Of a DNA stretch of 64,000 nt, positions 24,932-33,367 are shown piece after piece. The notes under the pieces were generated by a model. The model had not been told where the DNA came from, did no database searches, and saw only the letters and a program-made list of their open reading frames with translations. Numbering within the stretch: position 1 is the stretch's first letter; every line of letters begins with the position of its first letter. A program made the position numbers and the translations under genes. Origin of the DNA: Streptomyces sp. DH12 (GTDB taxonomy: Bacteria; Actinomycetota; Actinomycetes; Streptomycetales; Streptomycetaceae); contig NZ_JAHWGT010000015.1 in assembly GCF_020873895.1 (NCBI RefSeq), forward strand, positions 105,912 to 169,911, given 5' to 3'.

Positions 24932-25129
24932 GTGCCCCGTCGCCGCACCGCCCTCCTCGTCGCCGCCCTGGCCCTCGCCGCGGCGAGCCTCCTGCCCACC
25001 ACCGCGGCGGTCGCCGCCGCGCCCGTTCCGCTGCCCCCCGTCCTGTCCGCCCCCGAGTCCCTCATCACGGAGGGCGTCACCGTGGAGGGCCCCCTGGTCA
25101 ACAACATCACCCTGCCCTTCGGCCTCTGA
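24932..25129 (+). CDS. Small secreted peptide precursor
   Basis: A 65-residue precursor starting at GTG with an AGG-containing ribosome site upstream. The basic N-region PRRRTA, hydrophobic core LLVAALALAAASLLP and cleavage near AVAA-AP give a typical Sec signal peptide. The mature peptide is about 36 residues (APVPLPPVLSAPESLITEG, then VTVEGPLVNNITLPFGL), with no cysteine or charge-rich part and a hydrophobic C-terminus. It is 281 bases downstream of the three-gene regulatory/peptidase/membrane row on the same strand. Function unknown; signalling peptide or surface coat component are both possible. Confidence 0.65.
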   Translation: MPRRRTALLVAALALAAASLLPTTAAVAAAPVPLPPVLSAPESLITEGVTVEGPLVNNITLPFGL

Positions 25130-25139
25130 CCGGGGCGGT

Positions 25140-25505
25140 TCAGCCACCGAGCGCCATGCCCAGTGCGGCACCCGCGAAGGCACCGCCAAGAGAGACGGCC
25201 AGGGTCGCCGCGGCGTTGGCGGCGGCGAGCCCGGCGGCGCCGCGCCGGGCGAGGCACAGCGTCTCGTACGAGAACGTCGAGTACGTCGTCAGCGCGCCGC
25301 ACAGCCCGGTGCCCAGGGCGGCGTACGCGGGTGACGCGACGGCCGCGCCCGCGAGGACGCCCAGGCCCAGGGAGCCGGCCAGGTTGACCGCGAGCGTGCC
25401 CGCGGGGAAGCCGGCCTCGCCGTACCGTGCGCTCACCGCGCGGTCCGTCAGGTAGCGCAGCGGCGCGCCCAAGGCGCCGCCCGCCATGACGAGGAGCCAC
25501 GTCAT
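25140..25505 (-). CDS. crcB: Fluoride channel FluC/CrcB, second subunit gene
   Basis: A 121-residue four-TM protein: MTWLLVMAGGALGAPLRYLTDR, FPAGTLAVNLAGSLGLGVLAG, GLCGALTTYSTFSYETLCL and a last helix. N-L-x-GS and TTYSTFSYE are the fluoride-pore signature (Asn and the Phe-box). The start overlaps the stop of the upstream crcB paralogue (ATGA, 25502-25505), so the pair is translationally coupled and probably forms a heterodimeric dual-topology channel that exports fluoride. Confidence 0.93.
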   Translation of the reverse strand: MTWLLVMAGGALGAPLRYLTDRAVSARYGEAGFPAGTLAVNLAGSLGLGVLAGAAVASPAYAALGTGLCGALTTYSTFSYETLCLARRGAAGLAAANAAATLAVSLGGAFAGAALGMALGG

Positions 25506-25960
25506 ACGGTCGCCCCCCGGTGCTCGCTCGGCGTCCGGCGCGCGAGCGCAATCCGCGTGGCCCACGCCGCGGCGGTGACGGCGAGCAGCGCGGCCACCAG
25601 CGTGCCGCCCAGGTACGCCAGGGCCGTGGCCGTCCGGCCGCTCTCCAGCAGGGCGCGCGTCTCCAGGGCGTACGCCGAGACGGTGGTGAAGCCGCCCAGC
25701 ACGCCGGTCGCCAGCAGCGGGCGCAGCAGGCGGCGCGGGCGGCGCGACGCGTCCAGCGCCGCGGTGAGCACGCCCATGAGGGCGCAGCCGGCGACGTTCG
25801 TCGCCCATGTCGCCCACGGGAAGCCGCCGGGCGGGGCGGGCCACAGCAGCCACAGGCCGTACCGGGCCCCCGAGCCGAGCGCGCCGCCCAGCGCCACGGC
25901 GCCGAGCAGCGGCCAGTCCGCCGCGGTCACGGCACGCGGGCGGGTCTGGTGCGGGTCCAT
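25502..25960 (-). CDS. crcB: Fluoride channel FluC/CrcB, first subunit gene
   Basis: A 152-residue four-TM protein: LLGAVALGGALGSGARYGLWLL, WATWATNVAGCALMGVLTAAL, LLATGVLGGFTTVSAYALETRALL. The pore motif is GGFTTVSAYALE, with a Tyr where the partner has the usual STFS-Y; the N-x-x-G of helix 2 is conserved (NVAGC). Two crcB genes in tandem is the usual Gram-positive layout. A TAGGCT box 8 bases before the ATG suggests a leaderless transcript. No fluoride riboswitch was found upstream. Confidence 0.92.
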   Translation of the reverse strand: MDPHQTRPRAVTAADWPLLGAVALGGALGSGARYGLWLLWPAPPGGFPWATWATNVAGCALMGVLTAALDASRRPRRLLRPLLATGVLGGFTTVSAYALETRALLESGRTATALAYLGGTLVAALLAVTAAAWATRIALARRTPSEHRGATV

Positions 25961-25968
25961 GACCGACG

Positions 25969-25974
25969 AGCCTA
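25969..25974 (-). promoter_or_regulatory. -10 box TAGGCT of the crcB pair
   Basis: On the minus strand TAGGCT ends 8 bases before the ATG at 25960, and no ribosome-binding site intervenes. The same hexamer serves the gene at 47169. Confidence 0.4.
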
Positions 25975-26018
25975 GTCGCGGGAGCGCGGCGGGCCGGTTC
26001 GGCGCCCTGTCGGTGGTC

Positions 26019-26104
26019 GGTGCCGGCTGCCCGGGGCGGTGTCGGCTGCCCGGGGCGGTGCCGGCTGCGGGGGGCGGCGGTGTCGGCTGCCCGGGGCGGC
26101 GGGT
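26019..26104. repeat. Four tandem ~19-bp repeats
   Basis: GGTGCCGGCTGCCCGGGGC and the variant GGTGTCGGCTGCCCGGGGC alternate for four copies (the third reads CTGCGGGGGGC). They lie upstream of the crcB pair in a 289-base gap between minus-strand genes. Confidence 0.75.
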
Positions 26105-26249
26105 GGTGGCCACGGCGGCGGGTGGGTCGGGGCCGTGGTGGGCCGCCTCCTCGGGGTCGGCGGCCTCGGGTCCCGCCCTCGTCACCCCGGTGACGCCGCC
26201 CACCCCTGCGGGGGCGACCCACCACGGCCCCTCCGCTCGCCGTCGGGCC

Positions 26250-26612
26250 TCACCCGGTGGCGAGGAGGCGGTCCACCAGGGCGTCGACGTCGAGCCGCTC
26301 CTCGCCCTCCGGCACCACCTCGTACGTGCGCTCCAGGAAACGCGCCAGCGACTCCTCGCCCACCGTGAAGTCCGCCTCGCCGCACAGCTCTATGTGCACG
26401 CCCGGCCAGATCCGCACGTCACCGTCGCCGACCTCGTGCCGCATGCCCTCGCGCAGCATCTCGCGGTCGAGCCGCCACTCCGCGTACACGTACTCGCCGT
26501 CCGTGAACGCCACCCTGACCGCGTACGGGTCCTCCTCGTCGTAGGTCATGTGCGCCAGGACGGGCAGTTCGTGAAGGCGCATGAAGAGCTTGTCGTGCAG
26601 GACCGGGTTCAT
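26250..26612 (-). CDS. SsgA-family sporulation/cell-division protein (SALP)
   Basis: A 120-residue protein of the actinomycete-specific SsgA-like family that steers septum placement and spore-wall assembly. Matching segments are MRLHELPVLAHMTYDEEDPYAVRVAF (positions about 11-36), YAEWRLDREMLREGM, GDVRIWPG and ESLARFLERTYEVVPEGEE. It is slightly shorter than the usual 130-145 residues. GGGAGGA precedes the ATG at 26612. It is a strong taxonomic marker for a sporulating streptomycete. Which SALP it is cannot be settled by eye. Confidence 0.88.
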   Translation of the reverse strand: MNPVLHDKLFMRLHELPVLAHMTYDEEDPYAVRVAFTDGEYVYAEWRLDREMLREGMRHEVGDGDVRIWPGVHIELCGEADFTVGEESLARFLERTYEVVPEGEERLDVDALVDRLLATG

Positions 26613-26777
26613 GGGTTCCTCCCGAGGTCGACGAGGCGGGCTCCGCCTCCCAAGTGCCCCGCAGGAGCGGGCCCTATCCCGCCGCGCCCGATCCGGCCGT
26701 CCCGCCGGCCCGAGGGGGCGTGAGTGAGATGCGTCGCATGTCGGCTTTGGGGCTCTTCTGCTCCTCCGGTCACCGCC

Positions 26778-26783
26778 TACCGT
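26778..26783 (+). promoter_or_regulatory. -10 box TACCGT, leaderless start at 26790
   Basis: TACCGT ends 6 bases before the GTG at 26790 with no ribosome-binding site between, consistent with a leaderless mRNA. Confidence 0.45.
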
Positions 26784-26789
26784 GGGCGG

Positions 26790-27152
26790 GTGCCCCACCT
26801 GTCGCCCCTCTCCACCGTCACGACGGCCTACGCGCCGCGCCTCGCCGAGTTCGCCTTCGAGCCCGGCTTCGTCGCCGCCGTCGACCAGCACGTCGCCGCC
26901 CTGCGCGAGCGCATCGGCGCCGGGGGCCCGGAGCTGGTGCCCGGGCCGCCGGACCGCGAGGCGCTCGCCGACTACGCGCTCGGCTTCCTCGACGCGCTCG
27001 CCGAGACCGGCTGGGACGAGCCGCCCGGGCACGACTTCGCCGTGTGCCGGCTGACGGCCGTCTGCTGGCTGGTCCTGCGGTACGAGCTCCTGGCGGACGC
27101 CGGCCGGCCCGGCGCGCGGGACGCGCACGGGCCGACTCCGGACGGGGACTGA
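26790..27152 (+). CDS. Conserved hypothetical protein, DUF6401-like
   Basis: A 120-residue protein if started at the GTG at 26790 (MPHLSPLSTVTTAYAPRLAEFAFEPGF). The core DREALADYALGFLDALAETGW, then DFAVCRLTAVCWLVLRYELL, looks helical and soluble. It resembles small streptomycete proteins annotated DUF6401, but I hold that only loosely. It is divergent from the SsgA-like gene and converges with the channel-like gene. Function unknown. Confidence 0.7.
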   Translation: MPHLSPLSTVTTAYAPRLAEFAFEPGFVAAVDQHVAALRERIGAGGPELVPGPPDREALADYALGFLDALAETGWDEPPGHDFAVCRLTAVCWLVLRYELLADAGRPGARDAHGPTPDGD

Positions 27153-27156
27153 CCCG

Positions 27157-27948
27157 TCACATCGGGTCGGTGCCGCCCTGGCGCTGGCGCTGCTGCTCGC
27201 GCTGCTGGGACATGGCGTCCTCGCGGCCGGCCATGTAGGCCCCGGCGCCCGAGCGGGCCTTCGCGGACTCCTGCTCGGCGGCGCTCATCCAACGCTCCAT
27301 CCGCTGCCGCATCGGGACGATCGCACCGCCGCCGACGCCGACGATCAGGATGCCGGCGGCCGCGGCGAGCACCGCGTACAGCACCGGCTGGGTGACGGCC
27401 GTCGCGATGCCCGCCTGGCCCAGCGCCGCGATCACGCCGAGCGCGACGATCACGCCCCAGACGACGGTGGCGACGGTGTTTCCGTAGGAGGCGGCGGACA
27501 GGACGCCGCGGACGACGTTGCGCACGGCGTTGGCGATGGCCATCGCGACGACGACCAGCACGAGCGCCACCAGGGCGCGCGGCAGCCAGGCGACGATGCC
27601 GTCGATCATGCCGCTGATCGGGTTCGGGCCGAAGACGCCGAAGGCCAGCTGAAGGGTGACGAGCAGCAGCCCGTAGTAGATGACCTTGGCGATGATGCCG
27701 GTCGCGTCGTACTGCGAGTTCTCCAGCATGCGGTGGGACCCGGCGCGCTCGCTGAGCCGCTCGAAGCCGACCTTCCGCAGGACCTTGTCCACCACCTTGG
27801 CGATGATCTTCGACACGATCCAGCCGATGGCCAGGATGACCAGGAACGCGACGAACTTGGGGACGAACTGGGCGACCTTCGACCAGGCGTCGGATATGCC
27901 CTGCTGGAAGTCCACCGCGAGGGTGGCGGTCGAGACGATCTGGGACAT
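27157..27948 (-). CDS. Conserved TM-helix (CmpX/mechanosensitive-channel-like) protein
   Basis: A 263-residue membrane protein with about four or five TM helices: FVAFLVILAIGWIVSKIIAKVVD, IIAKVIYYGLLLVTLQLAFGVF, WLPRALVALVLVVVAMAIANAV, VATVVWGVIVALGVIAAL, VLYAVLAAAAGILIVGVGGG. The repeated pattern (hydrophobic helix followed by basic IxKVVDKVLRKVGF) is the conserved TM-helix repeat of CmpX-like relatives of MscS. There is no MscS beta-domain. The C-terminus is hydrophilic and Gln/Arg-rich (SQQREQQRQRQGG). GGAGGG six bases before ATG 27948. It could be an osmotic-stress channel; no direct evidence. Confidence 0.85.
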   Translation of the reverse strand: MSQIVSTATLAVDFQQGISDAWSKVAQFVPKFVAFLVILAIGWIVSKIIAKVVDKVLRKVGFERLSERAGSHRMLENSQYDATGIIAKVIYYGLLLVTLQLAFGVFGPNPISGMIDGIVAWLPRALVALVLVVVAMAIANAVRNVVRGVLSAASYGNTVATVVWGVIVALGVIAALGQAGIATAVTQPVLYAVLAAAAGILIVGVGGGAIVPMRQRMERWMSAAEQESAKARSGAGAYMAGREDAMSQQREQQRQRQGGTDPM

Positions 27949-28177
27949 GAGTGGCCCTCCACTCGACGAGCCCCCCACGGACGCTTACTCCTCGATGGAT
28001 ATCAGCGCGGTGGCCCGCCCGCCCGCGCCCGGGGGTCCGGTACCCGCCATTCGGATGACGAAGTGCCGGCCCCCCGTCCGGGCCGGTGTGACGCGTACGC
28101 GCCGGGACGCGCCCGTACGCGCCCGGGGACGTAGGCCGGTCGGCGCACACCGGCGCGCGCGGGCGCCCTCTCCTCCC

Positions 28178-28183
28178 TACCTT
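28178..28183 (+). promoter_or_regulatory. -10 box TACCTT, leaderless start at 28190
   Basis: TACCTT ends 6 bases before the ATG at 28190, and no Shine-Dalgarno sequence is present. Confidence 0.45.
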
Positions 28184-28189
28184 GACTTA

Positions 28190-29551
28190 ATGATCGTCAG
28201 TTCTTCGGCCCGCTTCACGGCAGGGGTGACCGCCCTCCTGCTGTTGTTCCTGCTGTTGCCGCTGCTCGTGATGTCCGCGGCCGCCGCCGCTCCCCGGCCC
28301 GAGGAGCCGATGCCGCCCCGGCCCAGCGCCCGCGTCGACGCGGCCGTCCTGCGCCGGCCCGGCACCCAGGTGCGGCTGCCACCCGGCGGTACGGCCCCGC
28401 CGACCCTGTCCGCGCGGTCCTGGCTGGTCGCCGAGGCGGACACGGGTGACGTGCTGGCCGCCCGCGACGCCCACCGGCGGCTGCCGCCCGCCTCCACCCT
28501 CAAGGCGCTGTTCGCGCTCACCGTGCTGCCGAAGCTGGGACGGGAGACCCGGCACACGGTCACCGAGAAGGAACTCGCCGGGATCGGCGACGGCAGCAGC
28601 CTGGTCGGGGTGAAGGAGAACATGACGTACCGGGTGGCCGACCTGTGGCACGGGGTGTTCCTCCACTCCGGCAACGACGCGGTACGGGTGCTGGCCGGGA
28701 TGAACGGCGGCTGGGAGAAGACCGCGCGGCAGATGGAGGCCACGGCGCGCTCGCTCGGCGCGCTCGACACGAAGGTGGTCTCGCCCGACGGGTACGACGC
28801 GCCGGGACAGGTCTCCTCCGCGTACGACCTGGCCGTCTTCGGCCGCGAGGGGCTGCGCCACCCCGACTTCGCGCGGTACTGCGCCCTGGGCCACGCGTCG
28901 TTCCCCGCGGGCGGCTGGTCCTACGGCATCCGCAACACCAACCGGCTGCTCACCGGGGAGGACGGCGTCGCCCGCTACCCGGGCGTCATCGGCGTGAAGA
29001 ACGGCTACACCAGCGGCGCCGGCCACACCCTCATCGCGGCGGCCCGCCGCGACGGACGCACGCTGGTGGTCACGGTCATGAACCCCCGGGAGGGTGGCGC
29101 CCGGGCCGTCTACGAGGAGGCCCGCAGGCTGCTCGACTGGGGGTTCGGGCCGGGCCGGAAGGTCCAGCCCGTGGGATCGCTGCTGCCGCCGGCGCCGCTG
29201 CCGGCGACGATGGCGGCGGGCGCCACGCGGGCGCCGGCTTCCGCGGCGCCGCCGGCCGCGGCGGGCCCCGCGGGGCCCGGCGCCCGCGCCTCGGCGCCGT
29301 CGGGCGCCGCCGCGCGGGCGGCGGCGGATGCCGGGGCCGGGGCCACGGCGGGGGTCCGGGTCGGTGCGGGGGCGGGAGCAGGGGCCGGGGCTTCGCCGGC
29401 CGCGTCGCCCGCCCCGACCCTCACCGTCGCCGGCGGACCGGCGGGTACGGCCGGCGTGGTGCCGGACGCGCTCCTGCCGGTCCTCGTCGTCGGCTCGGCG
29501 TGCGCCGCCGCCGCGACGCTGTGGATGGTGCGACGGCGCACACCGCGCTGA
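28190..29551 (+). CDS. D-alanyl-D-alanine carboxypeptidase (PBP5-like)
   Basis: A 453-residue exported peptidoglycan carboxypeptidase that trims the terminal D-Ala of stem peptides. N-terminal signal/TM LLLLFLLLPLLVMSAAAAA. The serine active site is S102-T-L-K105, the second motif is SGN (FLHSGNDAV) and the third is KNG in GVKNGYTSGAGHT, where KNG replaces KTG as in many streptomycete members. After the catalytic domain (about residue 320) comes a ~100-residue Ala/Gly/Pro low-complexity stalk, then a C-terminal TM helix LLPVLVVGSACAAAATLWMV with basic RRRTPR, so the enzyme is anchored at both ends unless the N-terminus is cleaved. Confidence 0.92.
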   Translation: MIVSSSARFTAGVTALLLLFLLLPLLVMSAAAAAPRPEEPMPPRPSARVDAAVLRRPGTQVRLPPGGTAPPTLSARSWLVAEADTGDVLAARDAHRRLPPASTLKALFALTVLPKLGRETRHTVTEKELAGIGDGSSLVGVKENMTYRVADLWHGVFLHSGNDAVRVLAGMNGGWEKTARQMEATARSLGALDTKVVSPDGYDAPGQVSSAYDLAVFGREGLRHPDFARYCALGHASFPAGGWSYGIRNTNRLLTGEDGVARYPGVIGVKNGYTSGAGHTLIAAARRDGRTLVVTVMNPREGGARAVYEEARRLLDWGFGPGRKVQPVGSLLPPAPLPATMAAGATRAPASAAPPAAAGPAGPGARASAPSGAAARAAADAGAGATAGVRVGAGAGAGAGASPAASPAPTLTVAGGPAGTAGVVPDALLPVLVVGSACAAAATLWMVRRRTPR

Positions 29552-29632
29552 ACCGGCCGGCCGCCTGCGCGGCCGGATCGGCGGGGCGGGCACCTCCATG
29601 CCTCACCCTGCCGGTGACCGGCACGCGATGCC

Positions 29633-30850
29633 CTACGGCGAGCGCTTCTCGGCCAGTCCCAGCACCCGCCGCTGGAGCGCCTCCAGCGGTCCCGCCGTGA
29701 AGTGGCGCAGCCACAGCGTCGAGGCGACGAGGAGCAGCGCGGACACCGCCGCCCACAGGCCGATCACCCACCACGGCCGCCACGCACCGTCCAGCCGCTC
29801 GGCGAGACCGAGGCCGAAGCCGTACGCGACGCACGCGCACAGCACGTTCTGCAGCACGTACCCGGAGAGGGCCGTGCGCCCCAGTGACGTCACCGCGCGC
29901 GTCAGCCGGCCGGGCCGCCGCACCCGGTCCACGACCACGCCGATCAGCCCCAGGTACCCCACCGCCACGAACGGGGCCGCGCCGTACCGGCCCAGCAGGA
30001 ACCAGTCCGGCCCGGCCGTCGCGCAGGCCACGTTGAGCGGCACGCCCAGCCCCAGGCCCCAGCGGAGCATCCGCCGCCGGATCCGGCGCCCCACGTCGTC
30101 CCCGCCGAACGCACCGGCCCGCAGCAGCCGCACACCCAGCAGGAACAGGAACAGCAGCAGCCCGAACGTCAGCACCGGTTCCATCCGCAGCGCGACCGCG
30201 TTCTGCAGGCGGAAGACGATCTGGTCGCCCCACCCGCCGTGCGCGTACAGGTCCACGACCCGCTGCGACACGCCGCCGTCCGTACCGGAGCCGCCCGGCT
30301 CCGCCAAACCCACCAGCGCGGCGGTCAGCAGGCCCATCAGCGCCAGGTGCGCCCCGGCCGCCCACCCCGTGGCGCGGCGCCGGGCCCGCTCGGAGCGGGC
30401 CAGCAGCCACGCCGTGACCAGGGCCGCCACCGCGTACCCCATGAGCACGTCCCAGGCGAAGACCAGCACGAAGTGGACCGTGCCCTCGGCGAGGAGGAAC
30501 AGCGCCCGCCACCGGTAGCGGCCCGGCCAGGGCAGCCCCCGGCGCCGCGCCGACTCGTACTGGATCGCCAGGCCGGCGCCGAAAAGGATCGTCAGCAGGG
30601 AGAGGAACTTCCCGTCCGCGACCAGCCGGAACACGCCCTCCGCGGCCTCCCCCGCCGAACCGGAGAAGGCCCCGCCCGAGGTGCCGCCGGACAGCACGGC
30701 CCACTCGCCGCCCGGCTGGGTGAAGATCCACACGTTCGTCATCAGCGTGCCGATGATGGCGATGCCGCGCGCCACGTCCAGCAGCGGCAACCGCCGGCCG
30801 GCGGTCGCCTCCGGCGCCGTCGCCGCGCCGTTCCCCGTCGTCGTCGTCAT
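29633..30850 (-). CDS. DUF418 family membrane protein
   Basis: A 405-residue polytopic protein with about nine or ten TM helices. It begins with RRLPLLDVARGIAIIGTLMTNVWIF, the DUF418 opening, and includes FLSLLTILFGAGLAIQYESARRRG, VPLNVACATAGPDWFLLGRYG and the C-terminal DUF418 block TSLGRTALSGYVLQNVLC, then GPLEALQRRVLG. Members are uncharacterised but structurally related to acyltransferase-3-type and heparan-acetyltransferase-like membrane proteins. ATG 30850 and 30859 are both possible starts. It is monocistronic and convergent with the carboxypeptidase. Confidence 0.88.
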   Translation of the reverse strand: MTTTTGNGAATAPEATAGRRLPLLDVARGIAIIGTLMTNVWIFTQPGGEWAVLSGGTSGGAFSGSAGEAAEGVFRLVADGKFLSLLTILFGAGLAIQYESARRRGLPWPGRYRWRALFLLAEGTVHFVLVFAWDVLMGYAVAALVTAWLLARSERARRRATGWAAGAHLALMGLLTAALVGLAEPGGSGTDGGVSQRVVDLYAHGGWGDQIVFRLQNAVALRMEPVLTFGLLLFLFLLGVRLLRAGAFGGDDVGRRIRRRMLRWGLGLGVPLNVACATAGPDWFLLGRYGAAPFVAVGYLGLIGVVVDRVRRPGRLTRAVTSLGRTALSGYVLQNVLCACVAYGFGLGLAERLDGAWRPWWVIGLWAAVSALLLVASTLWLRHFTAGPLEALQRRVLGLAEKRSP

Positions 30851-30957
30851 GCCTCCCATCGTCGGGAGCGAGCGCGGCGCGCACGTCGTGACGGGGGACG
30901 ATCCCGCGCTGCACCGAAGGATGTAGGGAGGGCCGGGGGGTGGCGGCGGGGCGGGCG

Positions 30958-32769
30958 TCAGTAGGGGGCCTTCCGCGAGGAGAGGTACGTCCGCAGCCTT
31001 CGCGTGTCCTGTTCCGTCCAGCCCTCGGGCGGGACGACCGCCGCCCACGCGTCCACCGCCGCCGTGCCGTAGCGGTGCCCGTGCGGGGCCTGCACGCCGT
31101 AGCTGACGGCCATGTCGACCGTGGTCTGCCAGAACGCGACGAACGGGAACCAGTTGATCTCCGGCGTGATGTCGGGGCCCAGCGGCTCGTCCATCCACTC
31201 GGGCCGCTCGAACAGCAGGTCCGTCGACCACCAGACGATCGGGTCGGACGCGTTCTGGAGGTACACCAGGCGCGGCCGCCCCCACGGCGCGCCGGCCGGG
31301 CGCCGCAGGTCCACCGCCGGGAACTGCGCGACCCGCACGTGCCGCCCGTCCCGGTACTGCGGCCGCCACACCGGGCTGCCCGGGTCGCGCTCCTCGCGCA
31401 GCCGGCTGGTCGCGGGCGAGAAGCCGGGTGTGCCCAGCAGCACCCCGCCGTCGGTGGCGGCCAGCAGCTCGTCGACGGAGCCGTAGGACGCCTCGACGGC
31501 GTACGCGCCGAGGCTCTCGCCGGTGACGACGAGCTTCGGGCGCGCCCCGGCGGGCAGCGCGTCCAGCCGGGCGCGCACGGCGTCGACGAGCGCACGGGTC
31601 GCCTTCCCGGCCTTCTCCTCGTCGACGAGGAACGACAGCCACGACGGCAGGTAGGAGTACTGGACGGCGACGATGGCGGTGTCGCCGCCGTGCAGGTACT
31701 CCAGCGCCTGGGCGACGTTCGAGTCGATCCAGCCGCTGCCGGTGGTGCCGGCGACGGCCAGCACCCGGCGCTGGAACGCACCCGTCCGTTCCAGTTCGCC
31801 GACGGCCAGCCGGGCCTGCGCGCGGAACGGCTCGTCCTCGTCCCCGGCGGCGAACGCGCGCGGCAGACGCGAGCTGACGTACACGCGCACCGGGTCCCTG
31901 GCCGGGCCGCCGGTGAAGGCGGCGATGTCCCGGCGGGTCGGCACGGTGCCGGTGAAGTTGCGGCCCTGGTAGCCGAGGTCCTGCCAGCGCACCAGGGAGC
32001 CGGGGCCGCCGGAGACGTACGGGGAGCGCGGCCGGGTGACGCCCTCCTTGGTGCCGCGGTCGGTCGCCGCCGCGATCCGGTCGGCGACGTCGACGACGCC
32101 CCGGTCGAAGACGACGTCCCGGACGCCGACCGTCACCAGCGCGCCGGTGAGGGCGAGTCCCACCCCCACGGCCACGGGCCGCGGCAGCCAGCCGCCCAGG
32201 GCCCGGATGAGCCGGCGCGACCCGAGCCGCACGAGGCGGGCGGCGAGGAGGAGCAGCGCGCAGAGGGCCACCGCGACGAGGGCGATCATCACGCCGTGCC
32301 AGGTGACCGAGGGGGGCAGGCCCTGGAGGCGGCGCAGCCGGCGCTGCATGTCGGCGCTCTCCGAGAGGAGCCAGCCGGTGAGCACCGGGGCGAGCAGCCA
32401 GTACGCCTGCGCGCCCCGAACGCGCACGGCCCGCCGTACCGCGGCGCGGGGCCGCCAGGGCAGCAGCCGCGCGAGCCCGGCGAGGGTGGCGCCGAGGGCG
32501 TAGCCGATGACCGCCGTGATGCCGCCGACGACGCCCTGGAGGATCCACGGGCGGGGCACCAGGGAGGGCGTCAGCGACAGCCAGAAGAAGACGGTGGCGA
32601 CGCACAGCGCGGTGAGGTCCGGGCGGCACCGCACGATCCGCCGGGGACGCACCCGGGTGCGGCGGGTCCCCCCGGACTCCCGGGGCGGGGGGTCGGGGCG
32701 GGAGCGGGGACCGGCGGTCACCTCGTACCGCCGGCGTGGCGCCGCCGCGGACCGCCCCCCGGCGCTCAT
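30958..32769 (-). CDS. Alpha/beta-hydrolase family membrane protein
   Basis: A 603-residue protein. After a basic N-terminus it has four TM helices (about 50-220: LTALCVATVFFWLSLTPSLVP, GVVGGITAVIGYALGATLAGL, AYWLLAPVLTGWLL, VMIALVAVALCALLLLAARLV, VAVGVGLALTGALVTVGV). The C-terminal half is an alpha/beta hydrolase with the nucleophile elbow GESLGA (in KLVVTGESLGAYAVEASYGS) and RHVRVAQFPAVDLR. The fold matches the actinobacterial pair of an N-terminal membrane domain plus a hydrolase domain (probably an esterase or lipase acting at the membrane). The start overlaps the stop of the FBP gene (ATGA), so they are coupled. Confidence 0.88.
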   Translation of the reverse strand: MSAGGRSAAAPRRRYEVTAGPRSRPDPPPRESGGTRRTRVRPRRIVRCRPDLTALCVATVFFWLSLTPSLVPRPWILQGVVGGITAVIGYALGATLAGLARLLPWRPRAAVRRAVRVRGAQAYWLLAPVLTGWLLSESADMQRRLRRLQGLPPSVTWHGVMIALVAVALCALLLLAARLVRLGSRRLIRALGGWLPRPVAVGVGLALTGALVTVGVRDVVFDRGVVDVADRIAAATDRGTKEGVTRPRSPYVSGGPGSLVRWQDLGYQGRNFTGTVPTRRDIAAFTGGPARDPVRVYVSSRLPRAFAAGDEDEPFRAQARLAVGELERTGAFQRRVLAVAGTTGSGWIDSNVAQALEYLHGGDTAIVAVQYSYLPSWLSFLVDEEKAGKATRALVDAVRARLDALPAGARPKLVVTGESLGAYAVEASYGSVDELLAATDGGVLLGTPGFSPATSRLREERDPGSPVWRPQYRDGRHVRVAQFPAVDLRRPAGAPWGRPRLVYLQNASDPIVWWSTDLLFERPEWMDEPLGPDITPEINWFPFVAFWQTTVDMAVSYGVQAPHGHRYGTAAVDAWAAVVPPEGWTEQDTRRLRTYLSSRKAPY

Positions 32770-33287
32770 GCGGCGAACGGCAGCCGCACGTTCTCCACGA
32801 ACGCGAGGAGGTTCGCCCGCATCCGGTCGAGCCGCTCCTCCGCACCGAGCGACTCCTCGGCGGCGCGGGTGCGCAGCGCGGGCTGCCGCCGGCCGCGCAC
32901 GTACAGCGGGCAGGCCAGGTCGGCGCAGATGTACAGGCCCACCGTGTTGCCGTCGCGGCCGGCGGCGCCCGCGCGCGGCGCGGCGAACAGGGTCACGCCC
33001 GAGGAGGCGTGCGCGGTGAGGCAGATCCGGCAGAGGCTGGACTTCACCGCGCTGGTACGGGACCGCTCCGGCACCCGCAGGGCCACCCCGACCGGGTCGC
33101 CGCCGGGTGTCGCGGACGGCACGACGAGGTAGGCGCGCAGGGGCGCGCCCGGGTCGCGCCAGCCGAGGAAGTCGAGGTCGGCCCAGGGCAGGTCGCCGAA
33201 GTCGGCGGGGAGCTTCAGGCGGGCGGCCTCGCCCTTCGAGCAGTTGACGAAGGAGGCGCGGATCTGTTTGTCGGTGAGGGGTTCCAC
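32766..33287 (-). CDS. FBP-domain protein (FusB/elongation-factor-G-binding-like)
   Basis: A 173-residue protein with the FusB-type C-terminal treble-clef zinc finger: SSLCRICLTAH (C-x2-C) and later YICADLACPLYVRG (C-x4-C). The N-terminal part begins MEPLTDKQIRASFVNCSKGEA, typical of actinobacterial members. FusB proteins bind EF-G and free it from the ribosome after fusidic acid; streptomycete relatives presumably rescue or regulate EF-G, not necessarily in resistance. GTG start. It is translationally coupled with the membrane hydrolase gene downstream. Confidence 0.87.
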   Translation of the reverse strand: MEPLTDKQIRASFVNCSKGEAARLKLPADFGDLPWADLDFLGWRDPGAPLRAYLVVPSATPGGDPVGVALRVPERSRTSAVKSSLCRICLTAHASSGVTLFAAPRAGAAGRDGNTVGLYICADLACPLYVRGRRQPALRTRAAEESLGAEERLDRMRANLLAFVENVRLPFAA

Positions 33288-33334
33288 GTGCCTGGACCGT
33301 ACGGGACCGCCGCCGCGGACGCAGTCGAATTACC

Positions 33335-33358
33335 GTTTGGGGTACGGTCCGTGGGTAC
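33335..33358 (+). promoter_or_regulatory. SigB-type stress promoter GTTT-N14-GGGTAC
   Basis: GTTT (33335-33338), 14-base spacer, GGGTAC (33353-33358), matching the Streptomyces SigB-family consensus GNNT-N14-16-GGGTA(C/T). The ATG at 33368 follows 9 bases after the -10, leaving almost no leader. Confidence 0.6.
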
Positions 33359-33367
33359 TCGGCCACC

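Noticed and set aside
25961-26249. Fluoride riboswitch upstream of the crcB pair
   Set aside because: I looked for the conserved crcB-motif blocks on the minus strand and found only repeats and a -10-like box.
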